Shown piece by piece: positions 37,582 through 49,777 of a DNA stretch of 64,000 nucleotides (the stretch's first letter is position 1; every line of letters starts with the position of its first letter). Made by a program: the position numbers and the translations under genes. The notes beneath the pieces are model-generated. The model had not been told where the DNA came from. It was given only the letters and a program-made list of their open reading frames with translations, and did no database searches. The DNA comes from Setophaga petechia (lineage: Eukaryota > Chordata > Aves > Passeriformes > Parulidae): NCBI GenBank assembly GCA_024362935.1, contig JANCRA010000039.1, positions 6,015,040 through 6,079,039 of the forward strand, written 5' to 3'.

Positions 37582-38159
37582 GTGAGTAATAACCCTGGAA
37601 GGACAGGCCCTTCCACAGAAACCTTGCTTTGCAGTGAAAACAGTGTGTCCAAAAGGAAAAACCCCTCCTGGAGGGAATGCTGTAGTCCCAGTTGTGTCAT
37701 GCTTGACTTTGCAGCAGGCTTGGGGTGGGATTGTGGGATGCAGGCAGGGAGAGACATGATTGCATTTGAACTGTTAATTTCCCCATTAAGCCCGAGGACT
37801 GGGCTTGAGGGGTGTCTCTGCTGGAGGAGTTTGGAGAAAGAGGATGGAGAGGGTGGGCAGGAAGTTCCCAGGCCTGGAGTTGGTGGGTGTTAATTGGAGG
37901 TTGAGGGGGCAGCGAGTGACATTTTGGGTGTGCTGTCCTCTACCATTGTTACCTGATCCCATTGACACCTGATCCCATTCTTGTTTGACATCCCCCTGCT
38001 GGGCTGAACGACCCAATTCTCCAAAAGGGCTTTTTGGCCCATATCTCCCTGATGCTCAGAGCAGAGCCTTCCCTGCGCATCAGCTTTGCCTGCCCACGAA
38101 CAGGCTGTAGGTGTTCTCCCTTGAGTTGTGATGCCTAAAAACCCGGTTGTGTCTTCCAG
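37582..38159 (+). other. CACNA1G: Intron 15
   Basis: About 0.6 kb, canonical ends; nothing recognised inside. Confidence 0.85.
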
Positions 38160-38347
38160 TGATGGCCCTGAGCGACCACCCGGAGCTGAAGAAGAGCCTG
38201 ACCCCGCCGCTCATCATCCACACGGCCGCCACACCCATGCCCATGCCCAAGAGCGCCGTGTTCGGGGACGCGGCGCAGGGCTACGAGTCCCGCCGGGCCA
38301 GCGGCGTCTCCATGGACCCCGCTGCCACCCATGAGCTCAAGTCCCCG
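38160..38347 (+). CDS. CACNA1G: CACNA1G exon 16: II-III linker
   Basis: One hundred and eighty-eight bases. The first two bases complete a Leu codon with exon 15; the text then reads [40 protein letters not shown] and a Ser/Arg patch follow, ending ATHELKSP. The [12 protein letters not shown] core is a conserved Cav3 linker motif. The end is placed at 38347 because joining to 38477 rebuilds [14 protein letters not shown], which parallels human [14 protein letters not shown]. The donor is GTACTC, a weak match to consensus. Very GC-rich compared with the introns. Confidence 0.87.
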
Positions 38348-38476
38348 GTACTCGTATCACCTCCCCCTGCGGATGTTCGGCGCGTCCGTGGGGCTACCCG
38401 TCCATCCAGCCGCCCCCGCCGGCCTGGGGCGGGTGGCACAGATCTGATGCGCTCCCTGTCGCTGTCCTTCCCACAG
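38348..38476 (+). other. CACNA1G: Intron 16: 129-nt GC-rich intron, in frame if retained
   Basis: Begins GTACTC and ends CCCACAG. Its length is 43 x 3 and it contains no stop in the channel frame, so exons 16 and 17 form one continuous open frame across it. The retained translation would be a Pro/Arg/Ser-rich insert (starts [15 protein letters not shown], ends SLSLSFPQ) with no counterpart remembered in mammalian Cav3.1. I infer that it is normally spliced; retention is a real alternative. Confidence 0.8.
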
Positions 38477-38923
38477 CCCAGCACCCGCAGCTCCCCGCAC
38501 AGCCCCTGGCGTGCCAGCAGCTCCTGGAACAGCCGCCGCTCCAGCTGGAACAGCATCGGCCGGGCCCCCAGCCTCAAGCGCCGGGGGCAGAGCGGCGAGC
38601 GCAGGTCCCTCCTGTCCGGGGAGGGGAAGGAGAGCTCGGAGGAAGGGGACAGCTCGGATGAGGAGCGCTCCAGCCGGGCCGGCAGCTTCAATGGCTCTTT
38701 GCCTCACCGCATGGAGTCGCTGGAAACGAAAGGGTCCTTTGACCTCCAGGATACTCTGCAGGTGCCTTCCCTGTATCGGACCAGCAGTATGCACAGCACC
38801 AGAACGTCTGTCTCTGAGCACCAGGACTGCAATGGGAGGACCTCTCCAGGTCTGCTGCTGCACCAGCTCCGCCTTGATGAGCCCCACCAGGATGGTGATG
38901 ACGGCGATGATGAAGGTAGCATG
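38477..38923 (+). CDS. CACNA1G: CACNA1G exon 17: distal II-III linker
   Basis: One hundred and forty-nine whole codons, phase 0 at both ends. It is rich in Ser, Arg and acidic residues. [11 protein letters not shown] and [18 protein letters not shown] come first. [47 protein letters not shown] and the acidic end [11 protein letters not shown] follow. Several RRxS and RxxS sites could be phosphorylated. Order and motifs match human Cav3.1, with divergence outside the motifs. The donor is GTAAGG at 38924. Open frames on the other strand and in other frames here are GC-rich shadows. Confidence 0.94.
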
Positions 38924-41900
38924 GTAAGGAAGTGCTACGTGCACATTTTGGGCTTTATGACTTGTCAAAACAAAACTTGTCACTGTCTCAGGGGTGCACA
39001 AGTGAGTGCAAAAGATATTAGGTCTCACCATCACCACAAAACCAGACAAGCGTCACCCAGAAGGTCTCTAGGCAGTGGATGCTCTCAGAAATGGGATTGG
39101 TATCTAAGTATTACATGCAGTATCAGATAGCTTATGATGGAGACATAAGGGCAAAACTGTCCAGATTCCACCAAATCATGCAGAGTGAAGGCTATTTGAA
39201 ATATATGCTTTTATGGGTTATTTTTTGTTTTGGTTTTTTTTTTTTTTTTAAGCAAAACAGTTAAGTCTCCCTGTTTTCCAGCTGTTATTCAGTTTTCTGC
39301 CCCCACACCAGCAGCAGAAAACTTCTATAGGCAAAAAAAAAGCATGGCTTGGTCCCCCATTCCCATGTCAGAATTAGTGCCATGGAGGTGGTGGTAATTT
39401 CAGAGGCTGTCCATTAATTTCCATCTGAAGAGGCATTTCACTGATGAGTGTCTCTTTCACAGGCCTGAAAATTATCATTTAGGAAATACAAGCTGAAAAG
39501 ACTGCAAATGCAGGGAAAGGATCAGGGTTCCTGGTCCTTTTTCTAGATGGATGTTTGTGTCTTAAATGGAAAAAAAGGAATCTGGCTACTTTTCCAAAAT
39601 TGTTTGCCTGACTGGCAGAATGGGGCTTGAGTTGGGCACAAGGGTGTTACAGTTCTGGCTATCATATGTGCATTGGGGCCAGTTTTGGAGTGTTTCCTGC
39701 TTGTCCCAGGTTATCTCTTTGTTTGATTATATGTTGTTCCCAGATTTAAAAGTGTGATGGTCTGATGTGTCATCCCCAGGGGTCACTGTTTATTTTGGGG
39801 GAGTAGATGGGGTTTGGGTAGAGATGTGATGGTAGCAGGGCCTGTTCTGAGAACAGGAAAGCTGCAGATTTGGACATGATTTTACTCTTTTTCTCTGACT
39901 TCATTGAAAGAAATTGGAATTGGGATCATGTGAAGGGATGTGAAAGGTGGCATTGGCTCCAGAGTCCTCTGTTCCTTACAGGAGGAGAAGGAGTGTTAGT
40001 GCTGGCAGAATGGAGTTACTCAGTTGTGAACCGCCTTTGCAAAAAGCCATTATCCCTTTACACCTCCAGCGTGGATCCTCCAGCCTGGGCTTTTACTCAT
40101 TGTCTTAACCTGCTTTTTAACGTCCATAAAATAAATTGAATTTTTAAGAAAAGGAGCAGTAATTATTTTTGGAAAATTCCTCACTATTAGAAGTGTTGAA
40201 GAGACCATGCTCCTTATTGCTTGCTAGGGATTTTTTTTCCCATGCTCTAACATCTGCTACTTTTCTAGCTCACCTGGTCCAATCATCCCACCAGTCCCTT
40301 CCTTTTCCCCCCACCAGGATCAAAAGCCAGCATTCCCCCTTGTGCTGGGCATGATGTGATGAGATATGTCCCTCCTCTCCCAGCCAGTGCCGACAATGAA
40401 CCGTTGAATAAGATTTTAATTTTTATCATCCGTTTTTAGCATAAACCAAACATCATCTTCTGTGTACTGAGGTCTGGACATGGAGGGTATAATCACCTTA
40501 ATATCCTCCCATGTAATGGTCAGAAGCAAATGCCAAGGGGAAGAATTGACAGAATAAGGGAAATAAATTGTGTCCTAGCCCATGGGATAGCCACAACTGG
40601 GATACCTGCAGCTAGCTGGTGCCTTTCCCATGCTCTGAAATATGTCTTGCTTGCAAATCAGTAAACCAGATGGATGAGAAGATATTGCTTAGATTAGAAA
40701 AATGAGTCCCCAGGTTGCAGGGCTTCCCTCCTGACATTTGGGGAGAAACTCTGCTCCTAAATTAGCCTTAACAAAGTTGGGGGATGGGGGAATTGCATTT
40801 TAAATTGAAAAAAATTAAATACAAAACTACCCATGAACAAAAGAGGAGAAGAACTTGACTATTACTCAGATCAAAGTAATCCTAAATATGCCCTTCTACA
40901 TCAAAGCTTTGCATCCCTCCTTGCTGCCTGGATTTGATTGTCTCTGTGCAGAAATTAAAGGAAGGGCAAAGGCTTCATCTGAATTTCCCAGGCTACCCTT
41001 ATATTAGTGAAGCTCTGCTGCCTTCGATGATTTTCTTTATTCTGAATTTCCGTCCCTCTGAGGGGACAAAATCAGGTCCCTGACAGCTTCTCTCCCAAGA
41101 ACTAGGAAACCAAGGGGCTGTTCTTTATTGCATCACTGCAAACAAGAAGTCTCTCGCGGAGAGAGTGATCCACAGCTTTCTTGGGTTCACATGGCTGTGA
41201 CCAGGATCAGGGGTCTGCTGCCAAGTCTTTGTTGTTTCCAACTGCTGGATTTTAGATGCTTTTGGGTGCTTTCTACAGAAATTGCTCAGTGCTCACAGCT
41301 GAAAGTAAGGAAAATATTGAATATGCAACCAATGTGTCCCCTCCTCTCCAAAACCTCACTGCATTTTACTATTGCAGCTCCTTTTCCTTTTCCTATTCCA
41401 CTTTTTTCTTTGTGGCATATGGTCCAGCCACTCCCAAGCCCTCTCAGCCTGTCCCTGTTGCATATTAAAATTAAATAATCAGGTCTCAAGCGTCACTGTA
41501 CAGCTTCCAGCTTGCCTGGAGGTCCTCTGCTGCTCACAGAGCATTTTTCAGCAGTTCCCCCATCCTTATAATAAATCTTTTATAAATCTAAACCTTGTCC
41601 TTACTCTGAGGAGTGCATCAGTCATCTTTTACTGCCAACTGCTTTCATCCTACCCTCAGAAGTGCATTAATATCTGAAATTCCTAAAAATAATCAAAATG
41701 TTAAAAGCAGCCATTTATCAACAGTTCTCATTGCTGTGGGATTGAAGGCCTTCATTCCCACTGCTGCCTGTTAGCACCCAGCATCTTCCAACATCCTGGC
41801 TCTGCTGCCTCTGGTGAGGGATTTGGGTAGGCTTACCCAAAGGGGGATTTTGTCCAAGTCACTGGCAACTGAATTAAATATTAGTTTTCTTCTCCCCCCA

Positions 41901-44414
41901 CATCTTTGTTCATCCTGTCCAGGTGTGGTTTATGAACAAATAGATGTGATTTAAGCCACATAATTGATATCTTACTTTGAACATAATTGCAGGCTTGAAC
42001 AGCAATTAGCTCCATTGTCAACACTTGGAGCCTGCCTCGACCTTGCTGGGAAAGTCTCGGATGGGGCTGAGACTGGAAACACTCTGGGTTTATTTCACAA
42101 ATACCTTACTTTTGGCTCAAGTTAACTATTCTGTGCTGTTCCACTGGTGGAAATATGGAGTAATTCCTCTGAGTTTAGGTTTCTGGGGATGTACTTCACC
42201 CTGCTTAGAGCAGCTGGGCTGCAGCCCCAGTTGAGTCCTGGTGCTCACCCTTACTGTAACCCTCTGGATAGAGAGACACGATGGGAGATCACTTTTTGCC
42301 TTTGTTATCTGATTTAGCCCATTAACTGCAAGCTGCAACAACTAGCCAACCCCCAAAATATCTTTGGCATTAAAATTGGACAAAAAGAATATAAAGAATC
42401 ATTCTGTGCTGCTGACGGATTACCATTCACTACAAATCCCCTTGATAAATACCAGAACTGCTTTGAATAATAGATACTTCTGGAAACATTCCAGCTCACA
42501 AAATGAACTGGACTGAGTCGTAGCTATTACTCCATGTCCAGAGGCTAGGGTAACAATCACTGCTCTCACCACAGCTTTGAGCAGACACCTGATTTTTATC
42601 CATTTATTTACCTTTGTTAAATCTATGGATAATTAGACTAACCAGGCTGCTTAAAGGGATAACACAACCCCAAGGATGCATGCTCTATTAAATACAGTTT
42701 AGAGACAAGGGAGCAGTTCTGGCTCTTTGCCTAAAGCTGGAAAAGGGATGTGAGAACATCCAAGACAACCAAAACCCCGCTGGTGCACAGTGCATGGTCT
42801 GTGTGTGTAGAAGTTGAGGGAAGAATGGATGGCTGAAGGAGCAGGGCAGAAAGCTCTAACTTTTTGTTATTAAAACTTTTCTTCTTATTTGCCAAGGTGA
42901 TTTTCAGTTTCTGAAGGGTTCAGTTTATCACTAAGGGCTTTCATTAAAACAGATACTACACCAATTATTCTCCGTCACTGATGAGACCCCAGTCTGGGTG
43001 TCTGAGGAAGAGAAAGCACTTCCTCCGCTCCGCTCAATTACTCTAACAAATCCCATTTTTACAGTCAAGAGTACTTCAAGTGCCAACAGTTTGCCTCAAA
43101 ATGAATCCACTCTCCCTGTTTCCTAGATGAAATAAGTAAAAAGAACCTTAGTCCTGGAGTGTGGGTGCTCCTGGGGTGAGGGTGTCCTGTGCTGTCCTTC
43201 ACACCCCTCTGTGGCCTCATGGCCCTGAAATCTCTAGAAGAAGCTTCAAAGAGCTCATGCAGTTATATTTCTAGGTCTGCCCATCCAAGCCCAGGGGGTA
43301 GCAGAGAAATAAGGCTTATGAAAGAGCAAGAATTGGTTTTTATTTACCTGCAAAGAACTCTGGTGAAAGTGCACACACTGGTCTGTGCATTTATCTTCTG
43401 GTGCTTTGATGTGGAAGCACTGGGGAAGCCCTGGTGTGGTGAGCAAGATGTTGGCCTGGCTTTTAATGGTTGTCCATGCACAGCATGATAACACTGCTTT
43501 GCCAGTGGGATTAAAGACCTTGATTTTCCTTTGGAGGTCTATGGATGAGAAGGTGATAAAGTTAAATCAGTTGTTGCAGCCAGGATGAGGCTTCCCCTTG
43601 ACATCCAATTTTTGATGTCTTTGGTTGACTTGTTGGCTCAGGCTTTTGTAGTCTACCCTCCTGACCTGAAATGACCTTCCAGACAGCCTGTAACATAAGG
43701 ATGCATGGCTGAGGATGTGCTGTGGTTTCAAGTAGAAATTAATTTGCATGAATTGGATGGTCCATGTTCATGCAGGTCATGCTGTCCATGGTGTTCCCTT
43801 CTGGCTTTATAATCTCCCATCTAATCTGTTCATGCTGAATGAGAGGCTGATGATCACCGTTGTGTTCTGGATCAAGACTTGGGCCTCAAGTGATTTCTTC
43901 AGCTTTACAGTGGTGCATGGACACAGGGTTTTGCTCAGCAAGCAGCAGGAATCTCTCCCTCTGCTCTATAACATCTGATATAAGCATTCTATATTATTTT
44001 TTAAAAAACCAAAGAAAAATACCCCACAAAAATTCCCCAAAATACCTTAGAAGATTCAGGCAAGCACCTGATGAGTATTTGGAGGCACTGCATGAGTTAT
44101 CATTCCTTTGGGCAAGGGTTTTATTTATGATGTTTGTTCTCTTGGATAACTGTCAGACACAGTTACAGTGCAGAGAAAGAAGCAAGACTGAGCACTGTAA
44201 GCTTACAGGGCTGGCACAGCCCTCATCTGGCTGCCAGAACTCTTTCACCTGCCCAGCAGGGTCTTGTCTGGGGACATTATTTTATTTCAGCTTTACTGAG
44301 CACTTGAAGATAAGTTTTTAGTGAAAAGCTGTCCCAAGTCCTACACGTGGAAGTTTTGGGGCATTATTGTTTTAACAGTTCTGTATTTTCCCGCTCTGTA
44401 CATTTTCCCTCCAG
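38924..44414 (+). other. CACNA1G: Intron 17
   Basis: About 5.5 kb. T16 lies at 39234-39249 within a T-rich patch. No CR1 copy, gene or other repeat family was recognised. Confidence 0.8.
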
Positions 44415-44515
44415 AGCAAAAGGGACCGCATGAAGGCCTGGGTACGGGCACGGCTCCCCACCTGCTGCAAAGAGAGGGACTCCTGGTCCATCTACATCTT
44501 CGCCCCTCACTCCAG
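44415..44515 (+). CDS. CACNA1G: CACNA1G exon 18: end of II-III linker before IIIS1
   Basis: One hundred and one bases, phase 0 start and two bases at the end. It reads [20 protein letters not shown] then [13 protein letters not shown], the basic, Cys-containing segment just before domain III. It parallels human [20 protein letters not shown]. The acceptor AG is at 44413-44414 after a pyrimidine tract; the donor is GTAAGG at 44516. Only the phase dictated by exon 17 gives this protein. Confidence 0.95.
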
Positions 44516-45665
44516 GTAAGGCAGGGCGCTCGGGCAGTGCTGGTGTGGTAGGATGGATGGTAACAATGCATGCCCTCATTACAGTGGCTCATCTGCCTGT
44601 TTATCCCAGATGGGTCTCTGTATGTCAGTCCACAAAACTCCTAGCCCTTCTTCTGCCCCAGCATGACCTCAGGGTTGAATAGCAAACAGTTGCTGGCTGC
44701 AGAGGGCACAGAAGTGTCCAGTCAAGACCCATAGCCCAGGGCATGCCCACAGCTTCATCAGGTTCCTCATTTCCTTTGGCAATGATGCTAGTGCTCTGCA
44801 AGTTTTTCACTTGGTGGAGTGTGATGAACTTGGAGCAAGGGGGAGAGGTGCAGCATTAAGCAGAAAAATCTGAATTTGCCCCACCACACACTTACAGCAC
44901 AGCAAAGAACTCCCTGATCTTCTCAGCCTGCCTCTCAGCTGAACTTCTCTATCCTCCTTCATCCCTTTCTCTCAGAGAACACCCTTTCCTTGCTTGAAGG
45001 CCCCCAAATCTGCCCTTCCTGAAGCCTGGCCGTGAGGAGCCAGCTGAGCTCTGTGCTGTTCAATGCATTCCCTCAGACATGCACCCATGCACCCGAGGGT
45101 TTCCCGTGCTGGAGCTGAGGGCCCTGGACAGCGTTCAGGTTCATTCATACAAAGATTAGAGAGATTTTCAGAAACAGACTTTGGGAAATGTAATACGGTA
45201 TTATAAATCCTGGGTCAGTGTACAGCCATCTGTCACAATAAATAGCTTCTGCCCCTTGGTTTCGTGTGTGCTCAACCCTTATGGGCTCATTGGGAGTATT
45301 TCTTCCTTTATTTAAGCTAAACCTGAACACCAGGAAGCTGGTAGAGGGGCAGATCCAAACCTGGCTGTGTGTCTGAGTCATGGAAGCAGCTGCCCCGTTC
45401 CAAGTAACCAAAGCCCTCTGTGAGCATTCCAAGGGCTTGAAATTTGTGGCTCAGTTCTGTAGATCAGATCCCTCTCTGTTCATAACCCAATCTGCCCTCA
45501 GTGTGTGGCTCTGCCAGGGAGGGGATTGGGAGATTGGAGTTCATCTGCTTTGCAAGCTGAGTGCTCAATTCCCCTGCTGTGTGTTGAGCTGCTGTGTGTC
45601 TCCTCAGCCAGTTGAGCATTAATAGCTAGTCTGTGTCTACTCTTTTTTTTTTCCTCTCTCAACAG
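44516..45665 (+). other. CACNA1G: Intron 18
   Basis: About 1.15 kb; strong T/C tract before the acceptor at 45664-45665. Nothing else recognised. Confidence 0.85.
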
Positions 45666-45789
45666 ATTCCGTCTGATGTGCAATAAAATCATCACTCACA
45701 AGATGTTCGATCACGTCGTCTTGGTGATCATTTTTCTGAACTGCATTACCATTGCCATGGAAAGACCCAAAATTGAGCCTCACAGTGCT
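45666..45789 (+). CDS. CACNA1G: CACNA1G exon 19: helix IIIS1
   Basis: One hundred and twenty-four bases; the first base completes an Arg codon and the end is in phase 0. It reads [18 protein letters not shown] followed by the helix [16 protein letters not shown] and the short loop KIEPHSA. It is nearly identical to remembered human Cav3.1 and clearly different from CACNA1I, which has ALERPDIDPGS here. The donor is GTGAGT. Confidence 0.97.
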
Positions 45790-48639
45790 GTGAGTTTCTA
45801 AGGTTTTCCTGTGCTCCTCGTGGAGCAAACACGTGTGTCTTGGACCCCACTGCTGTGCACTTGGTCTTTTTTTCTTTCTCTTTTTAAAATGGGAAGGTGC
45901 CAACACCCCCTGAGTATCCTTTGAATTAGGTGCAGCAACTCTCCTGGCCCCTATCCAGTCTCCTTTTAAAGCACAAGTGCACAGATTGTGGCCTGCAATA
46001 TATCCAATATCTCATTTCTGGAAGCACAATCAAGGTTTTAACACATGACATAGCATGACATCTGTCTCAGTTTCCTTCCCTGAGAAACCTTCAAACACTT
46101 TTCCTCTCTCAACACAATGTTCACTTCTTCCATCTGTTCCCCACAGGCACGTATGTGTGGTGCAAATGGAATGGGAGAAACTGTTCATTTCTTACTCTTC
46201 TCTTCCCTTTGTGTATCAGGTTTGTTGTGACATCAGAAAACTGAATTGTTGCAGGCACTGCAATGCCAATTCTTGGAACTTCTTTGTTCTAATACACTAT
46301 ATAAGGATTCCTCAAACTAGACCCTCACAGCACCAGCATCCAGCAGAGGGGCAGAATCATCCTATTGCTCTTTTATTTTGCCATAGATTTGGGTTGAGAT
46401 GCACTGGGCTCTTGCTGATTTATCACTCAAGACTGTTTATATCACAATCGTATAGAATCTTGTTTTGTTTATGTAGGCGTGTCAGGCTGTTCATTTTTAT
46501 GGATTTTCAATGTAAGGCCTTAAAACTGGAGTCTAGGCTGCTCTCTGCCTATTTTAAGCATTCCCTAGTAGTCCTTCTTACTGTAACAGTTTGCCCAGCA
46601 ATCCTTTCCCTAAATCCATTTTTTTCCAGTTCCCTTGCAGTCATGCACCAATTCGCAGCTGCAAGAAGAGAGCAGGGCTCCCTGCCAGCTGAGGTAGCAG
46701 GAGCTCACCCTGCTTATCCCCAAATGGGGCACCCTGAGAACCTCCCTTAAAATACGAAGTACTTCCTTTAAGCCCCTTGCTATGTCCTCTGAGAGTTACC
46801 ACTCCCCAAGACTGGCTCCAAAAGGAGCTGCACGTACACAGAGAAGGGAAATAGGGTGACATGTGTGAGTTGGAGGAGTCCACAGCAAAGAGCTGTAGCA
46901 CACAAACCCACTATTTCATATAGGAGAAGAGGAGCTGTGGTGTTCCCTGGCGTTGGGAGAGTGCTAAGAGGAAAGGAGACTAGGCCTGGTGTGAGGTTCA
47001 TCACCATTAGGTTATAACAAGGGAGCTCTACCATGGCCTGGGTGCTGCAGAGGAGGAGGGGAATGCTGACCAGTGGGGCAGGGGATTGAGGAGAAGTGCA
47101 TGGGCCCTGCCTATGCAGATGGAGCTCTCATCTGGAAACTAAGAGAGTTAGTTTAGGTTGAATTGTTTAAAATAATTGTTCTTTGCTTCCCTGAGCTGTG
47201 GATTTTCTAACTGCTTAGAGTGAGTTCTCTGTCCCTGTCCCAGTTTCAGCTGGCTTATCAGAACAGGAGCTGCTGTTGCAAGACAGCATGTGGTCCCCAC
47301 TGCAGAGTGCATGACATGGACGAGGGAGATTATCCTTCAAAATAGCCACATGCTTGCCAGGGAGGAATGCAATATCCTCAGTTTCACCTCCATGATATTG
47401 CTGTTTTAACTCCAGCTACACAAGCAGGTCTCTATCCTCTCCCTCCTGCCTAGTGTCTGCCCCTTACAGCAGCCTTTTGTGTGGCAGTCAGCTAACAATG
47501 GAAATATTTTGTATCACAGCTCATGCAAACACAGTACAGGTCTAGGACCTAATTAATTATGGACCATGTATAGAAACAAGCTACTCTGTGGTTCCTGAGT
47601 CACTTCCAGTAAATCATGATCTGGCAAGCAAGAGAGTTGCCAGGGTGTTTTGTCTTGTTTAAATTGCATCTCATTTTGAGTGAGAGATCTGCATTTCTTA
47701 TGGGACTGGTCTGTAGGGAGAGGTAGAAATAAATCTAAAACTGTTAAAAGCAGGACTGGGGCCAATTGTATGCGCTCATACATATCTGTACATGTATCAT
47801 CATTCCTCCAGCATCTACCTTCTGCTGTCCATTTCTCAGTGCAGGGAAACAGAAACTGTCTAGGGGCGCAATTTATTTAATAATCATCATTGAAAAGAAA
47901 GGTTTCTGGTAACTATGGATAGGGAACGAGTCTATGGGCTCATCTGTAATCACTAGCTGCTCTTGCTGAGTGGTGGCGCTGAGGAGGGCATAGTCTAGTG
48001 GATAATGCCGGGACTGGGAAATGAGGCTGTTTGGCTTCATGCCAGGTCTAAACCGTGGTTTTGGGCAACAGAATTGACCTTTTCGGGGCAAGTCTCAGCT
48101 GGCATAAAGCCCCAGAGCTTTGCTGGCTTTGCAGGAGCTGTAATAACTCATGCCAGCTGCACTTCAGTGTCCCACGAGTCCTGCTGCCTCACAGCTCTGT
48201 CACTCTAATATTGACTTAATTTCTAGGAGAATTGGGAGCTCAGTGATATTTACACAATGCAGTGATTTCTGCAGGTGAGAGGCAGGTAGAGATTTGTCAA
48301 GCACGTTTCAAGGAGGGAACATCTCCCTGTTTCCGCTACAAGGGGGAGGATGATTTGGGGGAAATTAGGGAGGGTTTGGAGGCAAATGGCAAGGCTTGGG
48401 GGAAGGTGCTGGCCGTTGTCTCTGTCCATGGTGCTGACACAGAGGCGGGTACTGGCGGGCCTGAACCATGCAGTGTTATTGTCTAAATATTTGTAATTTC
48501 TCTTTGCAAGCAAACGGTTCAAGGCTTGTTTCAGCACAGAATTGGAAGAACGGTTTTCAACCACCCAAATATGCACGGGGGGATGCACAGCTGCAGAGAG
48601 CAGGCTATAAAACACTGTCTTTCATTTTCTTTTTCATAG
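45790..48639 (+). other. CACNA1G: Intron 19
   Basis: About 2.85 kb. Holds the longest non-exonic open frame of the window (46055-46750, + strand), judged fortuitous. No repeat family recognised. Confidence 0.8.
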
Positions 48640-48708
48640 GAACGGATTTTCCTAACACTCTCCAACTACATCTTTACAGTCATCTTCCTGACTGAGATGA
48701 CAGTTAAG
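48640..48708 (+). CDS. CACNA1G: CACNA1G exon 20: helix IIIS2
   Basis: Sixty-nine bases, 23 whole codons, phase 0 at both ends. It reads ERIFLTLSNYIFTVIFLTEM then TVK, the second helix of the domain III voltage sensor. Thr replaces the Ala remembered in human FLAEM. AG is at 48638-48639 and the donor is GTAAAT. Skipping would keep frame but delete a membrane helix, so it should be constitutive. Confidence 0.97.
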
Positions 48709-49592
48709 GTAAATGCAGGTGGAGGATAAGTGTACCTGTATTATATGAGTTGTTTTTAATTATTGTGGACTCACAAAACTCTTAGGTCCACCAGCTGCAA
48801 GTGTGGTGTATATTTTCCTCTTCTGAATCATACTCAGAATGTCCACCATATGCCTTATCCCGAGCATGTTTTACATCAGAACAATTGCACTGAAGTTGCT
48901 CTTGATTTACACCATTATAGGAGCAATGGGATCCTTGAATTCAGCAATCCTGTCCTATTCAGCAAAGCTCTTGAGCACATGCTTAACTTCAACCATGCAT
49001 GTAAGTCCCATTGTCTTCAATAACCAGTTGTCCTCAACAACCTAAGCTGCTGTGTGCTTTCCTGAGGATGGAGAGACTTGAAAGCACATTGAAACACTTT
49101 GCTGGATTTGAGGCAGAAGGCTCAGAAACCCATGGCTGTAAATCTCTCTTGAGTAATTCATAATCATCTCACTGAACAATTGCTCTTTCTTTGGAAAGTT
49201 TTTCTAGTTTCTTTATTTGCAAAGCTTGTACATGGTTGCTTGGGTCAGCCACTCTGCAGCTTCTCTCCTGCAGTCTATAGGAATAAAATGTGATAGAATT
49301 TTTTTATGCCAGAGCTAAAAATGTTGGGAACAGTTTGTGTTCCTGCAGGTAGGTTTATCTGCATTAAAAGTACATCAGATGTAAGGGACAACCTGGGATA
49401 TTTCTACAGCGGTATTTTCATAATTCTTTCAATAGAACACTTTGCTGGTTTGTCTAATTAGGCTTCTGTACTGGGAAGCAAATAGACTCACAGACTGGTG
49501 TCTGTAAATAATGCGTTTTCAGCAGGTTGCTAACTGCAACAAACACGTTGGATGCTACAGTCATAATTTGTTGCCACTTGGTGTCTGTGCAG
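48709..49592 (+). other. CACNA1G: Intron 20
   Basis: About 0.9 kb, AT-rich; nothing else recognised. Confidence 0.85.
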
Positions 49593-49777
49593 GTGGTGGC
49601 ACTAGGCTTGTGTTTTGGGGAGAAAGCTTACTTGAAGAGCAGCTGGAATGTGCTGGATGGGGTGCTGGTGCTCATCTCTGTCATCGACATCCTGGTCTCG
49701 ATGGTGTCAGACAGTGGCACGAAAATCCTGGGAATGCTGCGGGTTCTGAGGCTACTGAGGACACTGCGGCCCTTGAG
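49593..49777 (+). CDS. CACNA1G: CACNA1G exon 21: IIIS3 and voltage sensor IIIS4
   Basis: One hundred and eighty-five bases, phase 0 start and two bases at the end. [18 protein letters not shown] leads into IIIS3 ([20 protein letters not shown]). The gating-charge helix IIIS4 ([19 protein letters not shown]) has arginines at three-residue spacing. The motif [10 protein letters not shown] is of CACNA1G type (human GWCFGEQAYL), not CACNA1I (GLLSGEHAYL). The donor is GTAAGT at 49778. Confidence 0.97.

Noticed and set aside
38511..38927. 138-codon alternative-frame open frame over exon 17
   Set aside because: Ala/Pro-rich frame shift of the channel exon; the channel frame is the conserved one.
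38357..39049. 230-codon open frame on the - strand over exon 17
   Set aside because: Antisense shadow of a GC-rich coding exon; low-complexity Ala/Gly/Pro text with no homology.
46055..46750. 231-codon open frame on the + strand in intron 19
   Set aside because: Longest non-exonic frame, but the translation has no recognisable domain, resembles random pyrimidine-rich intron text, and no splice or promoter context supports it.
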